Assembly (NCBI RefSeq): GCF_024494385.1
Contig: NZ_JAEVLT010000006.1
Span: 124,001 to 188,000 of the forward strand
DNA from: Bacillus sp. EB600
GTDB taxonomy: Bacteria > Bacillota > Bacilli > Bacillales > Cytobacillaceae
DNA length: 64,000 bases
Reading direction: 5' to 3'
Shown here: positions 17,658 through 25,495 of the stretch, piece after piece
Numbering within the stretch: the first letter of the stretch is position 1
Layout of the letters: the number at the start of each line of letters is the position of its first letter
Notes under the pieces: generated by a model
The model's input: the letters and a program-made list of their open reading frames with translations, nothing else
The model's database searches: none
What the model was told of the DNA's origin: nothing
Program-made: the position numbers and the translations under genes

Positions 17658-19280
17658 ATGTTATGGACTATTTTAATCTTTCTATTGATTGTGTTTATTG
17701 TAGGACCGGTTTGCTTGCTTTTGTGGTTAAATAATTTAGCAAAGAAACCACAGCATTCGATTATCAGGGCACATCCTTATTTGGGATGGATGCGGTACTT
17801 ATTAGAAAAGCTTGGACCAGAATTCAGGCAATATTGGTTTGACGATGATAACAGTGGTAAACCATTTTCACGATCAGACTTTTTAGGGGTTATTTTTTCT
17901 GCTAAATATCGAAGTGATCTATTAAGCTTTGGTTCCAAACGTGACTTTGAAAAACCTGGTTACTATATCGCAAATGGTTTGTTTCCACTATTGAACGAAG
18001 AATTAAGGGTAGACAACCAAGAAAAAGTCCATGCAATGAAATATAGGATTGACCATGAGGGATTGTTTACTCGTCATGAACAGCTTGAAAAGGATCAAAC
18101 AACGCGTTGGCTTTACCATGAGGATGATGCCATTATCGTTGGCGGTGACCGAGAATTCCCATGGAGACTTAGTGGTCCATTTGGTGCATCTGCCACTTCT
18201 TACGGAGCAGTAGGTGAAAACTATATTCTTTCAACCGGTCATGGCAGCAATATGGCAGGCGGTTCATGGATTAATACTGGAGAAGGCGGAGTTGCACCAG
18301 AGCATTTAGAAAGCGGGGCAGATGTAGTTGCCCAAATTGGCCCTGGTTTATTCGGTTTTCGGGATAATGAGGGGGATTTTTCGATTGCTGAATTTAAGTT
18401 AAAAGCACAGGAACCGAATATAAAAGCATTTGAGCTTAAATTCGGTCAAGGCGCAAAAATTCGCGGCGGACATCTAGAGGGATCGAAGGTCACACCTAAG
18501 GTGGCTAATATTCGTAAGGTTCCAGTGGGGAAAACCATCAATTCACCTAATCGCTTTCCATTTTTGCATAATGCGATTGAAACGTTGCAGTTTATCAAAA
18601 TGTTGCAAGATGAAGGTGGAAAACCTGTCGGAATCAAAATTGTCGTCGGATACCATTCAAACTTGGATGAATTTTTCGAGGCCATGAATAATCTTAGAAT
18701 TTATCCAGACTTTATTACGGTTGATGGCGGAGAAGGTGGAACAGGCGCCACTTACAAATCAATGGCAGATTCAATGGGGCTTCCTTTATACCCTGCTTTA
18801 ATTGCAGTTGTAGATAAGGCCCACCAGTTTGGGTTACGAAATAAGCTGAAAATTTTCGCGTCAGGAAAATTGATTGCGGCGGATAAAATCGCGATTGCCC
18901 TGGCGATCGGTGCAGATGCTGTGAATTCTGCGCGAGGATTTATGATGGCAAACGGCTGTGTAATGGCTTTGCAATGCCATACCGGTAAATGCCCTTCAGG
19001 CGTAACGACCACCGATCCAAAATATCAAGAAGCACTTGTGCCAGAGGAAAAGAAATGGCGTGTCATGAACTATATTATTAATGTTCGTCAAGGTTTGTTT
19101 GCCTTAGCTGCGGCTTGCGGCATCGATACCCCCCGTAAATTCACTCGTGAACACATTGTATTTAAAGATGCGGATGGAAGGGTAAAAAGGTTGTCAGAAC
19201 TGTTTCCAATTCCTAATTCTTCGTATGAATTACCGAAAAGAACTCTATTAAATGAGGATGACGCTGCACAGGTTAGTTGA
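17658..19280 (+). CDS. YerD-like FMN-binding glutamate synthase family protein
   Basis: A 540-residue protein with one N-terminal membrane helix (residues about 2-24) and a glutamate-synthase central/FMN domain. Visible motifs are STGHGSNMAGG, TVDGGEGGTGATYKS (FMN phosphate loop) and CVMALQCHTGKCPSG, which keeps the C-x5-C-x4-C spacing of the 3Fe-4S cluster of GltB. There is no glutaminase domain, as in B. subtilis YerD, so ammonia or another donor would be needed and the reaction is unknown. The ATG at 17658 is used because AGGGGGG at 17641-17647 is correctly spaced for it. An MhqR-like box lies about 170 bases upstream. Confidence 0.85.
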   Translation: MLWTILIFLLIVFIVGPVCLLLWLNNLAKKPQHSIIRAHPYLGWMRYLLEKLGPEFRQYWFDDDNSGKPFSRSDFLGVIFSAKYRSDLLSFGSKRDFEKPGYYIANGLFPLLNEELRVDNQEKVHAMKYRIDHEGLFTRHEQLEKDQTTRWLYHEDDAIIVGGDREFPWRLSGPFGASATSYGAVGENYILSTGHGSNMAGGSWINTGEGGVAPEHLESGADVVAQIGPGLFGFRDNEGDFSIAEFKLKAQEPNIKAFELKFGQGAKIRGGHLEGSKVTPKVANIRKVPVGKTINSPNRFPFLHNAIETLQFIKMLQDEGGKPVGIKIVVGYHSNLDEFFEAMNNLRIYPDFITVDGGEGGTGATYKSMADSMGLPLYPALIAVVDKAHQFGLRNKLKIFASGKLIAADKIAIALAIGADAVNSARGFMMANGCVMALQCHTGKCPSGVTTTDPKYQEALVPEEKKWRVMNYIINVRQGLFALAAACGIDTPRKFTREHIVFKDADGRVKRLSELFPIPNSSYELPKRTLLNEDDAAQVS

Positions 19281-19322
19281 GTGTAAGTATCACCAGCATC
19301 CATCCAAAATGTTCAACCCTCG

Positions 19323-19354
19323 AGAAAAGAGCCCATATAGTTGGGCTCTTTTCT
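19323..19354 (+). terminator. Rho-independent terminator
   Basis: AGAAAAGAGCCCA pairs with TGGGCTCTTTTCT, with T residues at the end of the stem, 43 bases after the YerD-like gene. Confidence 0.85.
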
Positions 19355-19360
19355 TTAATC

Positions 19361-19506
19361 TTCTAGGTCCAGCGCCAAGCGACTAGTGTACTTGCCACTT
19401 CCCTACGATAATTTAACATCGAATCGACTAATAGCTCCGTGTTTCCGTTATCTCAGTCAGTGTGCTACAGTCCATACGTCGCTAAACGGGCGCTTGCGCT
19501 TTTGTT
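19361..19506. repeat. Dispersed intergenic repeat, copy 1
   Basis: This stretch shares CAGTCCATACG and CGGGCGCTTGC..CTTTT with the copy at 32638-32724, and in inverted form with 45485-45600 (AAAAGCG.AAG.GCC.GTTTAG). It is more GC-rich than its surroundings, has no ORF, and lies in an intergenic space right after a terminator. Confidence 0.6.
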
Positions 19507-19693
19507 CTTAAGAGGAATTCAAGAAACAATATGGTATAACTTACCTTTTTATATTTATCCTATAACTACCTAATACTATTTATAGCAAATATAAAAGGGT
19601 AATACTCATTTTCAAAACAATCCATTGATTATAAAAAGGGAATTTACTATTCAATAGGTCGTGCACAAATAAATGAAGTTGGAGGGATCATTC

Positions 19694-20320
19694 ATGGACA
19701 GTAATAATTGCGATTTTTCACCAATGAAACAGCATATAGAAGACGGTATTCAACATCTGATTCATCGACTCCAATCTAATTTAAATGTGCTTGGAAATGA
19801 AAACTATTGTTTATTGGGAAGTCTTGAAGATGCTAAAGAACAGCTTATTGCAATTGAATCAATGGCTGCCTCCTTTTATTTAAATTGTTATTTATCATCT
19901 TTTACTGACACCTATAAAGATATAACTACTACTGTTCAACATTTATCGGAACGTAAACATGGTGGTTTGATTGTAGTTGAACGTGTTGATTCTCTTGACA
20001 CGATAATTCAAAAAGGAACACCTATAGGAGCAATGGTATCACCTAAGTTGTTGGAATCAATCTTTTATCCGGGGAATCCGCTGCATGATGGTGCCGTTTT
20101 AATCCGCGGAAACATTGTGGACTCGGCGGCAAATGTTCTTCCATTAACAACACAGGTAATAACAGAAAAAAAGGTTGGAACACGTCACCGGGCAGCTCTT
20201 GGAGTTTCGGAACAAAGTGATGCTCTTGCACTGGTGGTTTCCGAAGAAACGGGGAAAATTTCATTTGCCTTAAACGGAAAACTATACCCCATTAATACTG
20301 CACAGCCTATTATTTTATAA
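19694..20320 (+). CDS. cdaS: Sporulation diadenylate cyclase CdaS
   Basis: A 208-residue protein, the length of B. subtilis CdaS. Two N-terminal helices (about residues 1-60) form the regulatory part that inhibits CdaS-type cyclases, followed by the DAC domain with NPLHDGAVLI (DGA motif) and GTRHRAALGVSE (RHR motif). It condenses two ATP into c-di-AMP and in B. subtilis is made in the forespore, with effects on germination. GGAGGGATC precedes the ATG at 19694; an upstream ATG at 19673 is poorer. It converges with the spore transglutaminase gene, whose stop is nine bases away. Confidence 0.9.
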   Translation: MDSNNCDFSPMKQHIEDGIQHLIHRLQSNLNVLGNENYCLLGSLEDAKEQLIAIESMAASFYLNCYLSSFTDTYKDITTTVQHLSERKHGGLIVVERVDSLDTIIQKGTPIGAMVSPKLLESIFYPGNPLHDGAVLIRGNIVDSAANVLPLTTQVITEKKVGTRHRAALGVSEQSDALALVVSEETGKISFALNGKLYPINTAQPIIL

Positions 20321-20328
20321 ATGTTGAC

Positions 20329-21069
20329 TCAATGCGTTAATTTAAATAATGAATGATAATGAGGTCTAGTTAGTAATCTCATAAGAAAAGCTGATTCTTT
20401 AGAATCCTTTTTCCGCTTTGAATTTAGAAATTTAATAATGGTGCCAGCATTTCTGATTCCTACTCCATGCCCGTAAAACTTGTCGTCTCCGAAATAGATG
20501 ACATTTTCTGCTTGCCAATGTGGCTGTTTTGGGTCAAAATCAGGGTTCTTGAAATGTAAAACATCTCCTGGTAAATAATCATGTCCTTCTTTAGAAATTA
20601 CCAGAAGGTCTTCATCAAATTGCCAATCCATTAAATAAAGTCCCTGGAAGAGAGTGTTAAAGACGTTTGTTCCAATCGAGTAGCAGGCAGCTATATATAA
20701 AACAATTGCAATCGCGGTAGAGCATTCAAATGCATAAAGCGGACCATTTCGAATGATGTCTAAAATAGCGTTGGCAGGAGTTACATTACTTTTAAGAAGA
20801 AACCCTCCATTAGATAAGCGAGCCCAAAATTTCGGATTGCATTTTGAATAGAAATATGTTGTAAACTTAGCACCACTTTTATTTAATTCTCTAGCAGCTT
20901 TTAGGGTATTAATTCTAAATAAAAGTTCAAATTTTAGTTGATTTACAGATTCATATTCATAAACAATAGTGTAAAGGCTCATTTGTTCAAGGATCATTTT
21001 CTGTTCTTTATCTGATAGTATAGGAGTGAGTTCCTCCAGCTTTACTAATCGCTTGTTTATAATAATCAT
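20329..21069 (-). CDS. tgl: Spore coat transglutaminase Tgl
   Basis: A 246-residue protein-glutamine gamma-glutamyltransferase. The start at 21069 follows CAGGAGGAAATA; an earlier ATG at 21096 lacks a ribosome site. The catalytic Cys116 sits in YAFECSTAI, and Glu188 (WQAENVIYFG) and His201 (YGHGVGI) correspond to Glu187 and His200 of B. subtilis Tgl. The enzyme forms epsilon-(gamma-glutamyl)lysine bonds between coat proteins such as GerQ during spore maturation. Length and catalytic triad are intact, so it should be active. Confidence 0.92.
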   Translation of the reverse strand: MIIINKRLVKLEELTPILSDKEQKMILEQMSLYTIVYEYESVNQLKFELLFRINTLKAARELNKSGAKFTTYFYSKCNPKFWARLSNGGFLLKSNVTPANAILDIIRNGPLYAFECSTAIAIVLYIAACYSIGTNVFNTLFQGLYLMDWQFDEDLLVISKEGHDYLPGDVLHFKNPDFDPKQPHWQAENVIYFGDDKFYGHGVGIRNAGTIIKFLNSKRKKDSKESAFLMRLLTRPHYHSLFKLTH

Positions 21070-21102
21070 TATTTCCTCCTGGAAAAATGAACTCATTAAA
21101 AT

Positions 21103-21231
21103 TCAAAAATTAACGTGCGGCAGGCAAGAATAATCACCAATAAAGCATAAACTATGACCGTCTGGATGAAAAAGGGGATGTTTCGCAGTACGGACATGCA
21201 AATAAGGTTTAAGACCAATAACTTCTAAAGG
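21103..21231 (-). pseudogene. S9 peptidase-like N-terminal remnant
   Basis: On the - strand a frame ending at 21103 reads PLEVIGLKPYLHVRTAKHPLF and then HPDGHSLCFIGDYSCLPHV. The second part follows the pattern PDGK-SLAFIGDYSGLPQV of the first propeller blade of S9-type acyl-aminoacyl peptidases. Only about 43 residues remain and no full start is present. A GGAGG lies near 21240 on the same strand. Identification rests on pattern similarity alone. Confidence 0.4.
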
Positions 21232-21568
21232 TAAACACCTCCATTTATTGAAATAATCAAAAAAATCCTGGGCAAAAAAATTGTATTAGAGCCAAAACTG
21301 ATTTGAGTATTTAAAAGTAAATAAGACCTACTCAATTTCCTCCTAATCACCATTATATTTAGTGGAGCCTAAGGCCATTCACAAATAATAAATTTAAGGT
21401 AATTGAAATGCGATAAGCCCTTTTCCTATTCAGATTGTGATATGACGGAATGGAAGATTTATGGTAAGGGTCAGGAGTGCAAAGAAATATGGATTTTTCA
21501 TTATAAAGTAAGAAGGATTATAAAATCTTTTGCCGAAAAAATAAATAGATGAAAGGATTTGATTTACT
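21232..21568. other. Intergenic region, no gene seen
   Basis: AT-rich sequence between the peptidase remnant and the membrane-protein gene. No ORF of note or repeat was seen; it probably contains the promoter of the downstream gene. Confidence 0.35.
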
Positions 21569-22111
21569 ATGAACTTTGAACCAAAGTATTTAATAAGATG
21601 GGGAATTCTAGGATGGACTTACTTAGCCATAATCATGGCTTATTTTATTTTAAGGGATTATGAGGCTGTAAAATCGTATTTTTTCAGTAATGACGCTTCA
21701 ATTATGGTCTTGTCCATTTCACTTTTTATTGGGGTTGGAATTATTATAGGTAATTTATTACATCAATTCAGTCTTAGTTTTGGTTACATTATTTGGATAA
21801 ACAAGAAAAAATCCTTTAAAAAGGATTATGAGATGGACCTGAGAGTTATTGAGAGTCAATATGGAAAAGAGATACAAAGTATCTATAGTAACAGACTTGG
21901 GAATGTTGATGCTTTAAGAGCTCTTTGTTTAAGTATATTTCTCTCTTTGATCACACTCGCTATCCTTTCACTAACAATTACCTTCTCCATAAAAATCGGC
22001 ATTTTAATTCTAATCGTACTTTTTCTTAATTGGATTGTGTTAAATAACTGGGTTTATTTTCAGAATAACTTGGATTATTTTATAAAAAGTATAAAATCTG
22101 AATTTGAATAA
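21569..22111 (+). CDS. Hypothetical membrane protein
   Basis: A 180-residue protein I do not recognise. Four membrane helices are apparent (about residues 10-28, 45-66, 118-142 and 144-160), with a charged loop of about 45 residues between helices two and three (KKKSFKKDYEMDLRVIESQY). GAAAGGATTTG lies about 11 bases before the ATG, and a strong terminator follows the stop directly, so it is a single-gene unit. No function is proposed. Confidence 0.65.
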   Translation: MNFEPKYLIRWGILGWTYLAIIMAYFILRDYEAVKSYFFSNDASIMVLSISLFIGVGIIIGNLLHQFSLSFGYIIWINKKKSFKKDYEMDLRVIESQYGKEIQSIYSNRLGNVDALRALCLSIFLSLITLAILSLTITFSIKIGILILIVLFLNWIVLNNWVYFQNNLDYFIKSIKSEFE

Positions 22112-22166
22112 GAAAAGCGACTAACCCCGTTTAATGTTTAGGAGGGGTTAGCCGCTTTTTCTTTTT
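22112..22166 (+). terminator. Rho-independent terminator
   Basis: AAAAGCGACTAACCCC pairs with GGGGTTAGCCGCTTTTT, one mismatch, followed by a T-rich tract. It lies between convergent genes and could work in both directions. Confidence 0.85.
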
Positions 22167-22178
22167 GTAGCAGTATCA

Positions 22179-22478
22179 TTATTTAGTAATGCTTAAGTAG
22201 GCTATGCCTGTATCAGTAATATATGTGTGATCGTGAATTAGCACCATATATTCAGCAGGTGTATTGGCATGTACTTCTTGCATTTTTTCCAATGTAACCG
22301 ATGCTAATGCTTTGATTAAATCCAATTCAGTGAATGGACGCTTTGGATTATCTTCTGAAAGATAGATCCAATTAAAAGCTTCATCTAATGTGCTAAAGTA
22401 CGTTGCCGCATCTAAAACATAATCAAATTCTAAACCTACCATTTCTGCAACTTTTTGCATTGTTTCTACTTTACTCAT
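22179..22478 (-). CDS. Hypothetical acidic small protein
   Basis: A 99-residue soluble, acidic, helical protein that I cannot place in a family. The ATG at 22478 is preferred because GGAGGTATTTAC precedes it; an earlier in-frame start at 22511 has none. The sequence includes a DEAFNWIYLSEDNPKRPF segment. It is a single gene converging on the membrane-protein gene, with the shared terminator at 22112-22166. Confidence 0.6.
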   Translation of the reverse strand: MSKVETMQKVAEMVGLEFDYVLDAATYFSTLDEAFNWIYLSEDNPKRPFTELDLIKALASVTLEKMQEVHANTPAEYMVLIHDHTYITDTGIAYLSITK

Positions 22479-22813
22479 TGTAAATACCTCCAAAATTTTC
22501 ACAGAATTCATTATTTGATCCTCAATTATATGAGAATTTGATAGTATACGTAATGCGCTTACAACTTGGTTGTATTGATTATAATTTTTATAATATAATA
22601 AATATTATATTTTTTATTTTTACTAAATACCAATAAAATAAGTCTTCTTTTTACCTCATTAATTCAAAATAATATTTATAATATAGGCTAAGTAAGCAAT
22701 CCTTCATGATAAAAAAGCCGCCTTGTCAATTTAAGTCGTCTTTATTGATTCAGTTATCTGGATGAAGTTGAGGGCACGAAATTTTTCAGCGAATTCCTGT
22801 AGCATAGGAAGTA

Positions 22814-23140
22814 TTAGGGTACTATTTTTGTTTGAATGCTTATTAATTGATTGGTTTGCGGGTTAAAGAAAACTTCTGCCCTGACTACTTTTTTTTCTGT
22901 ATTCTTTTGGATCATAAAGTCAAATGTATCTTTGGATTGCGTGTTTGAGATATTACTTCTTCCTAAATACTTAAAATCGGTAACTGAGCTATTCGGGTAT
23001 TTTTTCATTATTTCACTCAAGGCAGCCCGACTCCATTTTGCATAGTCTGGTGGTTCTGCTTTAACATCTTGGAAGTGGACTGTCATCAACATAAGGCATA
23101 AAAGAAAAGAAAGTGAGGAAATCTTTGATATTTTATTCAC
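22814..23140 (-). CDS. DUF3889 (YqzG-like) secreted protein
   Basis: A 108-residue protein with a clear signal peptide (about residues 1-28, cleavage after VKA) and a short mature domain. YAKWSRAALSEIMKKYPNSS and FFNPQTNQLISIQ fit DUF3889, the family of B. subtilis YqzG. The start is GTG, with AGGTTAAC upstream. The family is thought to be extracytoplasmic; its role is unknown. The gene stands alone. Confidence 0.7.
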   Translation of the reverse strand: MNKISKISSLSFLLCLMLMTVHFQDVKAEPPDYAKWSRAALSEIMKKYPNSSVTDFKYLGRSNISNTQSKDTFDFMIQKNTEKKVVRAEVFFNPQTNQLISIQTKIVP

Positions 23141-23401
23141 GTTAACCTCCCGAAAAACTGTTTTTTTTTTACTATCTTTTCCAATAAAATTGCAACTATT
23201 CCTCTAGAAGTCATTTACATTAAGCTGAGCAGCTATGGAACTTTGCCGATTTCCAAACCGAATTTGGGACCAAGAGGGTTCAAGGGAATAAGAAAGGAAT
23301 CTTTACCCGAGAAAGAGAGCCTAAAATGGTAGTACGTTATTTAAGCAATTGTTGGAACAACATTCCGAACTTTGGGCATAAAAAATAAATCAACTCCACA
23401 A
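23141..23401. other. Intergenic region with a short coding scrap
   Basis: On the + strand from about 23259 to 23387 an open frame ends in [19 protein letters not shown] and is followed directly by a terminator at 23402-23432. It has no start codon with a ribosome site, so it is probably the end of a decayed gene. The family was not recognised. Confidence 0.3.
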
Positions 23402-23432
23402 CAAAAGATGACGATGTGTGCACGTCATCTTT
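23402..23432 (+). terminator. Rho-independent terminator
   Basis: AAAGATGACG pairs with CGTCATCTTTTTT around a short loop, and ends in a T-run. No intact gene precedes it on the + strand, which supports loss of an upstream gene. Confidence 0.7.
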
Positions 23433-23767
23433 TTTACATTTTTGGTCCGGAATGTTTGTCTTAAAACTATGTTTTCGTTGTGCACCAGAAATATTATTAT
23501 TATGTTTATGCAGCTTGTTGCTTGGTCTAAATCCATGCGATTATGTAAGTATAGGAAATTTGAACTTGACAGAATGTTAGATAATTAGTAATATTACTAT
23601 CATAAATAAGTATTTAATAGATTTCTATAAATATATAGATGACTTTAGCATAGGGTTAATACTCTTCTATTGACCAAATGAAAAAGTTTCTATAAAAATA
23701 GAATGCCAGATCAATGGTAAATAAAAAGGTAGACTATTTAAAAACCCGAATTGGGGTAGTTAAAAGT

Positions 23768-23838
23768 AAGCCGACAATTTTCAAAGTTTAATGGTTTTAT
23801 AATGACCATTAAACTGAAAAATTGTCGGCTTTTTTATT
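23768..23838 (+). terminator. Long hairpin ahead of the dab operon
   Basis: Arms 23768-23795 and about 23805-23831 (AAGCCGACAATTTT...GTTTAATGGT) pair over about 27 bases with small bulges and are followed by TTTTTATTTTT. It lies 120 bases upstream of dabB with no intact gene before it, so it may insulate the operon or attenuate a longer leader transcript. Confidence 0.65.
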
Positions 23839-23959
23839 TTTAAAAAATAAAAGTGTTTTTCGGTAGAAAGGAAAGTTAGATAATGAAGCAAATTGTTAAG
23901 AGTCATATTTTGGTAACTTTAGTTGCTTCCATTTATCCATTTCAAAGGGGGGGAGCTGG

Positions 23960-25495
23960 ATGTTAAATTCAATGGATTTTGTTTCACTCCCAGCAACGTT
24001 TTTTCTATTGCTTGTAGTTTCGGTGCTTAGCGCATTACTTTTGTTATATCCGAGGGTTCCCTTGAATTTTGTTCGTATTCACGTTGGCATTATATCGTTA
24101 CCCCCGTTAGTCGCCCTGTTGGCCCTTGTTACAAACAATGGGAGTGTGATTATTGGCCCTTGGCGTCTTGATCCGTTATCATGGCTTCTGGCATTGTTTG
24201 TTCTTACAATCGGTCTCATTGTGCAGCGCTACTCTATTCGTTATTTACTCGGTGATCGTTCTTACCGAAAATATTTTGCACTACTGACACTTACAACAAC
24301 TGCTGATTCAGCTGTCTGGCTATGTAATGATCTTCGCTTACTATTGGTTTGCTGGGGGACTACACTCTTGGGACTGACACTTCTCATAAGATTAAATAAG
24401 GAATGGAGAGTGGCTAGAAACGCTGCTGTGTTTTCTGGTCGTCTGTTTGCAATTAGTTGGCTAATCTTGGTGCTTGCGGTTATGTGGGTAGCGCAAACCA
24501 CTGGACACTGGCAATTGTCGCTCGTCCTGACCCAAAATAGTCTTTCACAACTTAGTTCATGGGAGAAGACCTGTATAAATCTATTACTGGTAGTGGCTGT
24601 GGTGATTCCATCGGCACAATGGCCTTTCCAACGCTGGTTGTTAGACTCGGTAGTGGCTCCAACGCCTGTTTCTGCGGTGATGCACGCAGGATTAGTGAAT
24701 GCCGGAGGAATTATATTGACTCGTTTTGCACCGCTTTTTAGCGGGGATGCAGCACAAATTGTTTTGCTTATATTGTCTAGTATTTCAGTTTTGATAGGTA
24801 CAGGAATTATGCTGGTCCACGTTGACTATAAACGGCAGTTGGTAGGATCTACAATTGCCCAGATGGGTTTTATGCTGATCCAGTGTGCATTAGGTGCGTA
24901 TTTAGCAGCCATTATTCACGCGGTGTTACATGGATTATTCAAATCCACACTGTTCTTACAGGCTGGCTCTGCAATTCATCATAGCGAGACAATCTCTCGG
25001 TCGACTCGACCATTGTCATTTTTATGGACAATCACTGGGGGCGTTTTAGGTCTGTTAGTGGGGATTGGTTATTGGCTAACTTCTCCTCAAGAGGCCTATC
25101 AATTGATAAGTGCTTTAACCTTGGGGTGGTCTTTGTCATTAGCTTGGACACAACTTGTGGCTTTTGGGTACGGCCGTATCGGGCGCATTGCAGGGTTTTC
25201 GCTGTTAGCAGGAGCGGCAATTATGTACACCCTGATTCACAATGCCTTTTATAGTTTGTTAGAATCGACAGTCCAGAAAGGATTACAACCGCCTGGTCTG
25301 GTGGGAATATTGTTCCTGTGTATCTTATTGGCTGGCAGTGCTGCAGGTGGATGGTTGGCTCGTAATCGTTCGTCAACTATATCTGCTGTCATTTATCTTT
25401 GGCTCGTACGATTGGGTGAGCCTCATGATAATTTGGTCGAAAGCCATCCGGAATATCTGTCACAATCCCTATCTCAAGGAGGTAATTTACGATGA
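23960..25495 (+). CDS. dabB: DabB/MpsA-type proton-conducting subunit (NuoL-like)
   Basis: A 511-residue NADH-quinone oxidoreductase subunit 5-type membrane protein with about 13-14 helices, called NdhF in B. subtilis and paired with YbcC. The proton-conducting core is recognisable: WPFQRWLLDSVVAPTPVSAV and HAGLVNAGG, then HAVLHGLFKSTLF. It overlaps dabA by four bases (ATGA). In DAB systems this subunit couples an ion gradient to CO2 hydration by DabA, accumulating bicarbonate. It is not part of a complex I cluster, since no other nuo genes are present. AAAGGGGGGGAG gives a strong ribosome site. Confidence 0.88.
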   Translation: MLNSMDFVSLPATFFLLLVVSVLSALLLLYPRVPLNFVRIHVGIISLPPLVALLALVTNNGSVIIGPWRLDPLSWLLALFVLTIGLIVQRYSIRYLLGDRSYRKYFALLTLTTTADSAVWLCNDLRLLLVCWGTTLLGLTLLIRLNKEWRVARNAAVFSGRLFAISWLILVLAVMWVAQTTGHWQLSLVLTQNSLSQLSSWEKTCINLLLVVAVVIPSAQWPFQRWLLDSVVAPTPVSAVMHAGLVNAGGIILTRFAPLFSGDAAQIVLLILSSISVLIGTGIMLVHVDYKRQLVGSTIAQMGFMLIQCALGAYLAAIIHAVLHGLFKSTLFLQAGSAIHHSETISRSTRPLSFLWTITGGVLGLLVGIGYWLTSPQEAYQLISALTLGWSLSLAWTQLVAFGYGRIGRIAGFSLLAGAAIMYTLIHNAFYSLLESTVQKGLQPPGLVGILFLCILLAGSAAGGWLARNRSSTISAVIYLWLVRLGEPHDNLVESHPEYLSQSLSQGGNLR

